From positions 65,648 through 129,647 of the forward strand of contig DHEJ01000038.1 in NCBI GenBank assembly GCA_002399815.1: 64,000 bases of DNA, read 5' to 3'. Made by a program: the position numbers and the translations under genes. This DNA is from Acholeplasmataceae bacterium UBA4853. GTDB lineage: Bacteria > Bacillota_I > Bacilli_A > Acholeplasmatales > Acholeplasmataceae. The notes under the pieces were generated by a model. It did not search any database, had not been told where the DNA came from, and saw only the letters and a list, made by a program, of their open reading frames with translations. This document shows positions 8,837-16,476 of the stretch, in pieces (within the stretch, counting starts at the first letter, position 1; each line of letters opens with the position of its first letter).

Positions 8837-9437
8837 ATATCTTATTTTTTAGTTTTTCTTGGTTTTCTTTTAATTCTTTTTTAAACTTTTCTAAATCTGA
8901 TGCGTATTTTTCTTTTTGTCGGTTCATTAATAACTTAATCACATGTAATGATTGAATGATAAATATGATACATACAATAATTACGATAATACCAATGATT
9001 TGTAATCTTGAATCAATTAAGATGGATCCAATTTCATGTCCACCAAAATGAGTAATTTTACCAATAACTTCATCATGTGTGATGTAACCTTCGACTTCAA
9101 AGTCATTCACATCATTGTTAATTCCTTGAGTAATAAAACCTTCTACTTCATGTACATAAATAATTTCATGAACAATTGTAATACCTAAGACTGACTTAAA
9201 TGCAATCACATCACCTACTTTAAGTGTTGTAGGGTCCATACTTTCAATTAAGACAAAATCTCCGGGTACAATCAATGGTTCCATTGATGCAGTTTCAACA
9301 ACGCCATAACTATATCCAAATAATGCTACTGGTTTCTTAGTGATAAAGCTCATAAATGATAAGGATACAATAACAACTAATATAAATATCATTGATAGTA
9401 TTAAGATGGTCGAAATTATTTTAAAGGACTTTTTCAT
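8835..9437 (-). CDS. SipW-type signal peptidase I (Ser/His), second copy
   Basis: 200 residues: one N-terminal membrane helix (~residues 8-32), catalytic domain with nucleophile Ser in ETASMEP, box GDFVLIE, and VHEI where bacterial-type enzymes have lysine. The Ser-His pattern, with Asp in TQGINNDVND, defines the ER/SipW class that matures TasA-like proteins. A second helix (~residues 143-168) precedes a highly charged coiled tail. The start overlaps the stop of the DUF2357-like gene by four bases (ATGA). The stop codon forms the 5' edge of the second riboswitch. Confidence 0.85.
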   Translation of the reverse strand: MKKSFKIISTILILSMIFILVVIVSLSFMSFITKKPVALFGYSYGVVETASMEPLIVPGDFVLIESMDPTTLKVGDVIAFKSVLGITIVHEIIYVHEVEGFITQGINNDVNDFEVEGYITHDEVIGKITHFGGHEIGSILIDSRLQIIGIIVIIVCIIFIIQSLHVIKLLMNRQKEKYASDLEKFKKELKENQEKLKNKI

Positions 9438-11215
9438 TTACCCTTTTTTAAAGCTTCCATCGCTACTTGATGTTGCGCTTTAATCTTTTCTTTTTGTTTA
9501 GCAACAAACTTCGCTTGTTTCTTCTTTTGTAATTCTCTTGCTTTTTCTAACTTAGCTTTTGCTAAATCACGTTCTTTGATTAATTTAGCTTTAGCTTTTT
9601 CTGCTTGTTTACGGTGAATTTCAGCAATACGTAAACTTTCTTTTTTAAATGCTTCTTTATACTTATATTTCAAGTCAAGTAACATCTTGTTATCGTTAGC
9701 AATTTGAACTTTCTTTTCTTCAAGAAGTTTTTTACGTTCTAACTTCAAGTATGCTTGGTTTGCTTTCTTAACTGCTAAAGCATCTTTTTTAGTAAACTCA
9801 GTGTTTTCATCTTTAGCCCAAGTAAAGAAATCTTTTTGATACTTTAAGACTGCAGTGTACCATTTCTTTTCAAGTGCAATTGCCTTTTTATAATCTTGTT
9901 CCTTAAGTGTTCTAATAATTTCTGCTACTTTAAACTTTTGGTCAGCTGCACTTAAGTCATCTTTGGGATTAGTTTCTTGAACCAATCTTGCAAACATGTC
10001 ATCTTCAGCATCCACTTCAAAGTATGAAGCATATAAACTATTTGTAATTTCCATTGTATCTTTTAAAGCCTTTTTTAAAGCAACTTCATATTTAGGTTCA
10101 GATTCCATATAGCCATCAATCATTTTTTTAAATAACTGACGATTTTTGTTTAAATAGTATTCATTGATTCTTGTATCTTCAATTTGATACTCTTTAGGAT
10201 CTGTAATTAAATCTTCCGGATTAATCTTTAAAATTTCCGCTTTTTTAATCTTAAACTTATGGGAATCTAATTTTGCATTTTTATCTCTAAACTTATCATG
10301 ATAAATTAATGTTGAAAATGCGAATAATGCGTTTTGATTTAAATGTTTACGATAATTTTCATTAAATCTTTTTTGTTTTTCATCACGGATTAATTCATAA
10401 CCTAGACTATTATATTGATCAAGATATTGCCATAGAAGGTAACAGTTTTTATAATCGGTATTTTTTAAAATGATTTGAGTTTTCATGATTGGGGTTCTAA
10501 CTTGTTTATAACCACGCATTGTTTTCATGAACGATGAATTTAACAATCCACTCATTTTTTTATTTAACTCTTCGGATCTTTCTAGTAATGACCTATTATG
10601 CTCTGCGATCTTATCCTGACTAATCTTTTCAATTTCTTTTAAACCAAGTTCTATTTGATATGTACTATTATCAATACTAAATTCAATATTACTGCTTACA
10701 TCATGATACTTTTTTGTATCAATATCTTCTTTTAGGATTTTAACTCTACTTGAGATAAATTGACCTAAGCGGATAATCAGTGTCATAATGAATCTATTTT
10801 CATAAATTCCATATTCAATTTCTGATTCTTTAACTAATAACTTTTTAGGCATGACGGCTTTTGGATCATCATTACCTTCGGGTCTTTTAAGTAAGTGGGT
10901 ATTAGCTGCTAAATGTCTGACTGTTCTTGAATCTGTTTTTTTAGCTTTTTCAATAATAACAACATCTTCTTCAATTCTTAAAGTTGATTTATAGTTTCTA
11001 ACGATACGATCAATGTATGGATAATATGATTCAATCGCGGAAATCCAGTAATCATCAAACTTCTTAGTTTCTGTAACTGTTAAGCTTTTTAATGTGCTTT
11101 TACCTTCATATAAGCCTTGATAAAAATGTGCCGGAAAATCTGTTTCAGTCTCAAGGTCATCTAGGTAAGTGATTAACATGCTATAGAATAAATCTAAGTC
11201 GTAACTTTGCTTCAA
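9434..11215 (-). CDS. DUF2357-like partner of the McrB-type ATPase, no nuclease domain seen
   Basis: 593 residues, no signal peptide. Residues ~120-330 (LLVKESEIEYGIYENRFIMTLIIRL, then a long helical part, then RTPIMKTQIILKNTDYKNCYLLWQYL) resemble the DUF2357/McrC N-terminal region found beside McrB-like ATPases. The last ~120 residues are Lys/Glu/Arg-rich coiled coil (KAKAKLIKERDLAKAKLEK). The PD-(D/E)xK nuclease of McrC is not visible. The start is TTG at 11215, ten bases after AGGTGG; the gene follows the ATPase by 14 bases and overlaps the next signal peptidase by four. I infer an adaptor working with the ATPase at the membrane, not a restriction enzyme. Family assignment is tentative. 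Confidence 0.6.
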   Translation of the reverse strand: MKQSYDLDLFYSMLITYLDDLETETDFPAHFYQGLYEGKSTLKSLTVTETKKFDDYWISAIESYYPYIDRIVRNYKSTLRIEEDVVIIEKAKKTDSRTVRHLAANTHLLKRPEGNDDPKAVMPKKLLVKESEIEYGIYENRFIMTLIIRLGQFISSRVKILKEDIDTKKYHDVSSNIEFSIDNSTYQIELGLKEIEKISQDKIAEHNRSLLERSEELNKKMSGLLNSSFMKTMRGYKQVRTPIMKTQIILKNTDYKNCYLLWQYLDQYNSLGYELIRDEKQKRFNENYRKHLNQNALFAFSTLIYHDKFRDKNAKLDSHKFKIKKAEILKINPEDLITDPKEYQIEDTRINEYYLNKNRQLFKKMIDGYMESEPKYEVALKKALKDTMEITNSLYASYFEVDAEDDMFARLVQETNPKDDLSAADQKFKVAEIIRTLKEQDYKKAIALEKKWYTAVLKYQKDFFTWAKDENTEFTKKDALAVKKANQAYLKLERKKLLEEKKVQIANDNKMLLDLKYKYKEAFKKESLRIAEIHRKQAEKAKAKLIKERDLAKAKLEKARELQKKKQAKFVAKQKEKIKAQHQVAMEALKKGK

Positions 11216-11229
11216 AGATATCTAACCAC

Positions 11230-12783
11230 CTATGCTTGTTTTTTATAGTTTGCAATCATGTCTCTTGCTTCTTGGAATGCTGTCTTACCAAACAATTTAT
11301 CAATTAAATTTACTAAATCATCAAGTTCTTTTTTCAAGAATGGTAAGTTTAAGAATTCAAACTTACGTAATACTTTTCTTGTAACAATATAATCAAGTCC
11401 ATCAAGTTCATTTTGCCCACATGCAACATATACTGGAACGAATGAGTTAATTTGCTTCATAATACGGTTACCAAAGGTTATTTGGAAATTTTGAGAAATA
11501 AATTGGTCGAGCTTAGTTAAGTTTTCCAATGTCTTTTGAGAAATTGGATTATCTTTAATTGCTTGTGTGAATAAAGATTGTAAATAATCATGTGTCATAT
11601 GAATGGATTCAGTAAACGGTGCATCAATATAATCTGCTTTAGTTGAAAGAATGATTGAGGCAGCACGGTCATAAACTTTATCAGTAATAGCAAATGTAGA
11701 GTCATCTCTATTTGCTGTACCAATAAACCAAATATTAGTTGGTAATAATAACTTACCTTCTTTTAAGTGAATTGGGTCACCAGGAATACTATCAGGAACA
11801 ATATCAATTAACCATTCCGATGTATTTGGTAATTCTAGAATCGATAAGAAGTCAGCAAAGTAATATTCAACACGCGCTAAGTTCATTTCATCTAGTACAA
11901 TAAAGTTTAAATCTGTTCTATATGTTGCTTCATAAATTGATTTAAGAAAATCTGTTTCATTAAATTTCTTTGTAAATTCGTTTAAGTACCCGATCATTTC
12001 AGCACGGTCTCTCCAGCTTGGTTGAACCGAGATAATCGATGTATCGTTATTAAAGAATTTACCCATTGAATAAGGTAATGATGTTTTACCAGTACCAGAA
12101 ATCCCTTCAAGAATCATTGTTTTTGATGATGCCATACCAGCAAAGAATATGGATATAATTTTGGGATTATAGAATAATTTCATTTGAGATGCTGCAAACT
12201 TTATAAATCGGTCAACTAATTGACTTAATCCAATCATATCTGATTCAGTCATATTGGTTTGAAGTACTTGCATGCGGTATGTTTCATCCACAGCAATTAA
12301 CTTAGTAAATCGATTGGTTTCTTCTTGAACCTTTTCTTCTTCCTCATCTTCATTTAACTTAGATAATGCACCTGCAACACTACGTCTATTAGATGCCATA
12401 CCTAGATCACTTGATTTTAAGGTTAGAATTGCATTTTTCTCATCTGTAATATCAATTAGCTTTTGATTCAAATCTCCAATTTCGATTAATAAATCGTCCT
12501 TAGAAACTTCTCTTTTAACAAATCTAAAGTATCTACGAAGTAAAATAACAATAAAATATAAGAGTGATAATACGAATATGAAGTTTATAATTAATATCAG
12601 TATACCGATGATCCAGTCTAAGGCATTAAAGTTCATCGATGCAGCTACAAATGAATCTACATAGCTCGCAGGATTACCCCAAAGTGCTTGCCAAATTAAA
12701 TTGAACAAAGTACCAATAATTGATACGATATGTTCAAAAAAACTTTGGATAAACTCAATATACCAAGTAGCAAATTCACTCAT
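11230..12783 (-). CDS. Membrane-anchored McrB/MoxR-like AAA+ ATPase
   Basis: 517 residues. Hydrophobic segments at ~15-35 and ~57-82 put the N-terminus in the membrane; a charged linker follows. The AAA_5 domain has Walker A GISGTGKTS (227-235), the McrB-type motif QPSWRDRAEMIGY (254-266), Walker B FIVLDEMN (294-301), sensor GTANRDD (355-361) and a following YDRA arginine. McrB in restriction systems is soluble and pairs with a nuclease; here the ATPase is membrane-tethered and lies between two signal peptidases. A remodelling or assembly role for exported subunits is inferred. Start ATG at 12783 has AAGAGGAA. Confidence 0.8.
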   Translation of the reverse strand: MSEFATWYIEFIQSFFEHIVSIIGTLFNLIWQALWGNPASYVDSFVAASMNFNALDWIIGILILIINFIFVLSLLYFIVILLRRYFRFVKREVSKDDLLIEIGDLNQKLIDITDEKNAILTLKSSDLGMASNRRSVAGALSKLNEDEEEEKVQEETNRFTKLIAVDETYRMQVLQTNMTESDMIGLSQLVDRFIKFAASQMKLFYNPKIISIFFAGMASSKTMILEGISGTGKTSLPYSMGKFFNNDTSIISVQPSWRDRAEMIGYLNEFTKKFNETDFLKSIYEATYRTDLNFIVLDEMNLARVEYYFADFLSILELPNTSEWLIDIVPDSIPGDPIHLKEGKLLLPTNIWFIGTANRDDSTFAITDKVYDRAASIILSTKADYIDAPFTESIHMTHDYLQSLFTQAIKDNPISQKTLENLTKLDQFISQNFQITFGNRIMKQINSFVPVYVACGQNELDGLDYIVTRKVLRKFEFLNLPFLKKELDDLVNLIDKLFGKTAFQEARDMIANYKKQA

Positions 12784-12801
12784 TAAGTTTCCTCTTAGAA
12801 A

Positions 12802-13491
12802 TTATTTCTTGGAATTATTTTTTTCTTCTAGTTCTTTTTGTATTTCTAATCTTAGTGCTTCTTTATCTGCTTCATATTTAGCTTCTAATCTGACTTTATT
12901 TCTTTGTAGTAAATATCTAACTAATACGACTGCTTCAAATGCGAATAAGATTAATAATGGTAATACTACCCATAATAGTAATCCATTTGGTGTTCTAATT
13001 TCATTTACAAAATCACCAACACCAGCTAGACTTCCAGTATAACGTGCAATCACATCATCTTTATGATTGGATTCTAATTGCATATTTGGATTTGCATTTG
13101 ATCCATTAAATGTTCCATATAACTCTGCATTGACATCACCTTGAGTGGTAATGGTTGTACCTTGTATATTAACAATTCTGTGGATGATATGAATCTTTTG
13201 TGCGTTATCATAGAATACTACAATTTGACCAACAGCTAAACTGTCTTTATCAGTTTGACTTAAAACATCTATGAACACTAGTGATCCTTTTGCAAATGAA
13301 TCTGGATTATCCCCGTCCATCGAACCTGATAAAATGGATACAAATCCTTTACCAAATAAATTAGGTAAATCTTTCTCAGATTTTATCGAAAGATTAGAAA
13401 TAGAGAACATTAGCAGTATCACTAATAGTAAGTAAAACAGAATGTTTCCTGCCAATCCCAAATATTTAAAAACCTTTTGCTTAGTTGTCAT
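12802..13491 (-). CDS. SipW-type signal peptidase I (Ser/His), first copy
   Basis: 229 residues with an N-terminal helix (~residues 10-30), nucleophile Ser in LSGSMDGDN, His in HIIHRI at the position of the usual lysine, and Asp in TTQGDVNAE. A second helix (~165-190) and a Lys/Glu tail follow. It is divergent from the other copy in the cluster, suggesting different substrates. It follows the major secreted protein gene and a hairpin, and has its own TATAAT (complement of 13527-13532) and GGAG ribosome site. Confidence 0.85.
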   Translation of the reverse strand: MTTKQKVFKYLGLAGNILFYLLLVILLMFSISNLSIKSEKDLPNLFGKGFVSILSGSMDGDNPDSFAKGSLVFIDVLSQTDKDSLAVGQIVVFYDNAQKIHIIHRIVNIQGTTITTQGDVNAELYGTFNGSNANPNMQLESNHKDDVIARYTGSLAGVGDFVNEIRTPNGLLLWVVLPLLILFAFEAVVLVRYLLQRNKVRLEAKYEADKEALRLEIQKELEEKNNSKK

Positions 13492-13560
13492 TTTTCGTAC
13501 TCCAATTTATAATTAATTTAATTATAATTATATACTATTTTTGACTAAAATGATAATGAA

Positions 13561-13591
13561 AGTAAAACCCTATACATTATAAGGTTTTACT
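13561..13591 (-). terminator. Hairpin between the main fibre subunit gene and the signal peptidase gene
   Basis: AGTAAAACC (13561-13569) pairs with GGTTTTACT (13583-13591). On the minus strand it follows the secreted protein gene by about 20 bases and is followed only by TTTC, so it is a weak or partial terminator or a 3'-end stabiliser. Such a hairpin would let the subunit be made in excess over the processing machinery. A TATAAT lies just downstream at 13527-13532 (complement). Confidence 0.6.
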
Positions 13592-13610
13592 CTCATCTAA
13601 AATTGACTAT

Positions 13611-14552
13611 TTATATTGCGCCAGCAAATCCTAAAGTTACATCTAAAGTGCCTGATAAGATAGCATTTAATGCTTCTTGATCCCAACCTTCGATCCAAAC
13701 TCTCACTTTTAATGCACCGATTTTATAAGTTGATGCACCAATAACGTTTGTTACAGATGCGGGTACATTCCAACCAGCAATACCACCGATAAATGTTGAA
13801 GCAGTAGCTTGAGTGTGTAAACCAGCAACATCAACATTTTGACTACCAGCTACTGTAGTTGAATATGGATGAGCAGCAGTGAATTGACCATTAGTCAATG
13901 CAGTTCCCATAAAATGATTATAGTAAAGTACTGCTTCGTTATCAGCATCAACACCAGGAGATGTGAAAGAACCTTTACCTAATGAGTTAGAGTTTGTTGT
14001 CGTATTTTGTTCGAAGATTACAGCATTTGTAGGTTCAACAATTAAATCTGTAAAGCTAACTCTTGCAGCATTTGAAGCATATTCAGTTAGTATGGCATTA
14101 GCATTTCCGTCTGTTCTAGTAAATGGTACATCGACTAATGGTTGCCAAGTAGTACCTGTACCAGAATTTAAAACAAGTGACATAATTTCAACATTTCCTA
14201 AAGTACCATCACCTACAAAGTATAGATCAAAATCGATGTATGTACCTGATCCTGCAGGATTATTATCTAATGTAGTTAAGGCTTTTCCATTTGTTGAAGT
14301 TAATGCTTGGAATGTTACTCCATTACCACCATTGATCTTTGCTTGAATTTCAGCACTTGAAATTGTATTTACCCAATTTTGTCCATCAAGTGATACATAG
14401 AAACCTTCTCCTGTTTGAACTGTACCAGTAAATGATTCAACACTTGCTGTATTATTTACTGTAAACCATGCGAATACCCCAACGGATAACGCCACTCCTG
14501 TCAGTACTAAAGCTAGTACTGATAAAACTAATTTGTTTGTTAATGTTTTCAT
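13611..14552 (-). CDS. TasA-like secreted protein with SipW-type signal peptide (probable major subunit)
   Basis: 313 residues. The leader ends LTGVALSVGVFAWFT followed by VNNTASVESFTGTVQTGEGF, the classic SipW-type cleavage region and first mature strand. The mature protein is rich in Gly, Thr, Asn and Ala, has no Cys and few charged residues, and looks beta-sheet forming. AAGGAGAG, the best ribosome site of the cluster, precedes the ATG, which fits a highly made subunit. The gene lies before the first signal peptidase gene, in the order substrate then processing enzyme as in tapA-sipW-tasA (where the order differs). An amyloid-like fibre role is inference. Confidence 0.75.
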   Translation of the reverse strand: MKTLTNKLVLSVLALVLTGVALSVGVFAWFTVNNTASVESFTGTVQTGEGFYVSLDGQNWVNTISSAEIQAKINGGNGVTFQALTSTNGKALTTLDNNPAGSGTYIDFDLYFVGDGTLGNVEIMSLVLNSGTGTTWQPLVDVPFTRTDGNANAILTEYASNAARVSFTDLIVEPTNAVIFEQNTTTNSNSLGKGSFTSPGVDADNEAVLYYNHFMGTALTNGQFTAAHPYSTTVAGSQNVDVAGLHTQATASTFIGGIAGWNVPASVTNVIGASTYKIGALKVRVWIEGWDQEALNAILSGTLDVTLGFAGAI

Positions 14553-14614
14553 AGTTTGATTCTCTCCTTATTTTTTTCTTTCTTTTTGTTAATTGGCTTT
14601 TAACCCTTTATAAC

Positions 14615-15550
14615 TTAATCTATTACTTCATTGTATCTTGCTGATTTAAATGACAGCTTGATTTTTAGACTATCAGCCAAAATGGAATCAAAACAATCCG
14701 CATCCCAACCTTCAAGCCATATATTAATGGTTGCAAATCCTCTATATTCATAAACCCCTGCTTGATTACTTACTAGAATTAAATCTTCTACTAAACTTAC
14801 CTTTTCTAGTGCAATATCATCTTGAAGTAGGGAGAACTGAGTTAAAACGTTTGTTACATCAGGTAGATCATCTGGAATATCTAAACTAATTCCTAACCTT
14901 TTTTGATAATAATCATATGCTCCAAAGGTTCTTCCAAATCCACGTTCTGGATTATTGGATGGATCATATATAAATCTTAATTGATTGCTAGAATCCACAG
15001 CTGAAATTCTTATAGCATCCTTTGAATAATACATGCCAGATTCACCACTGTTAACAATTTTAGAACCATTATCAAATGTTATAGGTGAAATCCAATTTTT
15101 ACCTTGGGACGTGATATATGTACCTTTAACATTTGAATCTTGATAAGTGGGTGATCTTTTATTTGCTAGATACACATATTTATGATGTGCATCAACATTT
15201 GGATTATCAGATACCACCTTAAAGTATATGGTAAATGAAATGTAATCCGACTTAACTTGTGCTTTCGCACTGGATATAGGTCCTTTATAGAACTCATAAC
15301 CATTAGATGATGTAATACTACTTAGGTTAGGGTTCTCTCCTATATAAGGTATTATCATGTCATTGGTTAACTCTTTATGATAAGTTGCTCCATCAAGTGA
15401 TAACATCAAATCATCATCTAATCCAACACCCATTTCTAAACCTTCAATCATTCCGGTTCTTGAAACAGAAAACCAAGCATAGACTGATGTAGTCAAAGTA
15501 AATCCTATCATGATAAGTGCAATCAATGATGCATAAATCTTCTTAACCAT
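14615..15550 (-). CDS. Secreted protein with SipW-type signal peptide
   Basis: 311 residues. MVKKIYASLIALIMIGFTLT is followed by TSVYAWFSVSRTG, the shared signal motif. As in the neighbouring protein, the early mature part reads D-L-M-L-S-L-D-G-x-x-Y, parallel to FYVSLDGQNW next door, so the two are distant paralogues. The C-terminal FATINIWLEGWDADCFDSIL also matches LKVRVWIEGWDQEAL of the neighbour. Start two bases after the preceding stop. Likely a minor subunit, cap or anchor of the same fibre. Confidence 0.72.
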   Translation of the reverse strand: MVKKIYASLIALIMIGFTLTTSVYAWFSVSRTGMIEGLEMGVGLDDDLMLSLDGATYHKELTNDMIIPYIGENPNLSSITSSNGYEFYKGPISSAKAQVKSDYISFTIYFKVVSDNPNVDAHHKYVYLANKRSPTYQDSNVKGTYITSQGKNWISPITFDNGSKIVNSGESGMYYSKDAIRISAVDSSNQLRFIYDPSNNPERGFGRTFGAYDYYQKRLGISLDIPDDLPDVTNVLTQFSLLQDDIALEKVSLVEDLILVSNQAGVYEYRGFATINIWLEGWDADCFDSILADSLKIKLSFKSARYNEVID

Positions 15551-15552
15551 AA

Positions 15553-16299
15553 TTAAGCCTCATTGTTGATACTAAATACCATATTGAGTTTAAGTGATCC
15601 ACCAAGTAATTCTTCCTCAGTATATTTACCTAAACTTTCAGTCAAGTATTCTTCTAAGTATCCATCAATCCACATAATTACTGATACTTTAGCAATATCT
15701 CCAGCAGCAAGATCATATATGTTAGCATCGACTGCAGTCGTATCATTTTTAAACTTCAGGGTCTCTACATCATTAATTCTAAATGGTTGATATTCATATA
15801 TATCTCTGACCCCATTGACTACCACCATGATTCTTAAGTGTTCTTCAATGTGATTCGATAAATCACTTAGATTAATTTTATAGTTGATCCGGTTAATCGT
15901 TGCAGTTTCATTCATGTTTTTCACATAGAATGTAAATGCTGTGACCTCACGGTCTTTATCCATAACTTCTTTTAAGAAATAACCATCCGTGTCCATAATC
16001 TTTTGGTAATGGAAACTCATAATACCATTATAGGATGCTTGATTCACAAAAGTCATTCCAGGATATCTAATCACTGTTCTTGGATTCGTAAATGCACTGT
16101 CTTCTGCAATTCTAATTGATGAATCAGAGAAATTGTCTACAGTAAGCGACATATCACCTGTTTCTTGACCATAGAATGATACTACTCCAAGCGTAACTGA
16201 CAAGAAGCCGAATAGTGGAATAAATAGAAATATTAACTTGGATAATTTGCTGGCGCTTCTAATTGTATTTTTTACGCCCCATAACCTTGTAATCTTCAT
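15553..16299 (-). CDS. Exported protein, first gene of the c-di-GMP-controlled cluster
   Basis: The ATG at 16299 is preceded by AAAGGGG and gives a 248-residue protein; the upstream in-frame ATGs lie within the riboswitch terminator and are rejected. A basic N-terminus precedes a membrane segment LIFLFIPLFGFLSVTLGVVSFYG. It lacks the AWF motif but its C-terminal VSVIMWIDGYLEEYLTESLG matches the WIEGWD...L segment of the two following proteins, so it belongs to the same family. It may be an anchored or TapA-like accessory protein. It is directly downstream of riboswitch 1. Confidence 0.68.
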   Translation of the reverse strand: MKITRLWGVKNTIRSASKLSKLIFLFIPLFGFLSVTLGVVSFYGQETGDMSLTVDNFSDSSIRIAEDSAFTNPRTVIRYPGMTFVNQASYNGIMSFHYQKIMDTDGYFLKEVMDKDREVTAFTFYVKNMNETATINRINYKINLSDLSNHIEEHLRIMVVVNGVRDIYEYQPFRINDVETLKFKNDTTAVDANIYDLAAGDIAKVSVIMWIDGYLEEYLTESLGKYTEEELLGGSLKLNMVFSINNEA

Positions 16300-16319
16300 A
16301 TAAACCCCTTTAAATATAT

Positions 16320-16349
16320 AAAAGCCAATTGCCATGATGGGCAACTGGC
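16320..16349 (-). terminator. Riboswitch-controlled terminator
   Basis: On the minus strand GCCAGTTGCC (complement of 16340-16349) pairs with GGCAATTGGC (complement of 16324-16333) around CATCAT: ten pairs including one G-U, then TTTTATATATTT. The 5' arm is also the 3' side of aptamer helix P1, so aptamer folding and termination exclude each other. Confidence 0.78.
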
Positions 16350-16405
16350 TACCATTTGACAGGTCCTGTAGTTTTGCGTCGCTTGATTTCTCAAGGTTTA
16401 CCTTT
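16340..16405 (-). promoter_or_regulatory. Class-I cyclic-di-GMP riboswitch (GEMM-I), head of the cluster
   Basis: Minus strand: GGTAAACC (complement of 16395-16402), hairpin CTTGA-GAAA-TCAAG with a GNRA loop, GCGACGCAAAACTAC including the invariant GACGCAAA (complement of 16373-16380), AGGACCTGT, GTAG and GCCAGTTGCC. GGUAA pairs with UUGCC to form P1. These are the conserved elements of the c-di-GMP-I aptamer. Ligand binding should stabilise P1 and block the overlapping terminator, predicting an ON switch. Confidence 0.92.
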
Positions 16406-16423
16406 ATCTATTACGATAACACT

Positions 16424-16451
16424 ATTTTACAACAATATTTTTATTTGTCAA
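16424..16451 (-). promoter_or_regulatory. Promoter of the riboswitch transcript
   Basis: TTGACA (complement of 16446-16451), 16-base spacer and TAAAAT (complement of 16424-16429), ideally placed about 10 bases before the transcript that begins just upstream of the aptamer. A consensus -35 is unusual among the promoters of this window and fits strong transcription gated by the riboswitch. Confidence 0.75.
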
Positions 16452-16476
16452 CATATTTGATATTTTTTTTTACTTT

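Noticed and set aside
11230..12783. Calling the McrB-like gene a restriction system
   Set aside because: No nuclease or methylase is nearby, the protein has membrane helices and it is embedded among export genes.
16300..16344. Upstream start at 16344 for the first exported protein
   Set aside because: It lies inside the riboswitch terminator and has no ribosome site; ATG 16299 has AAAGGGG.
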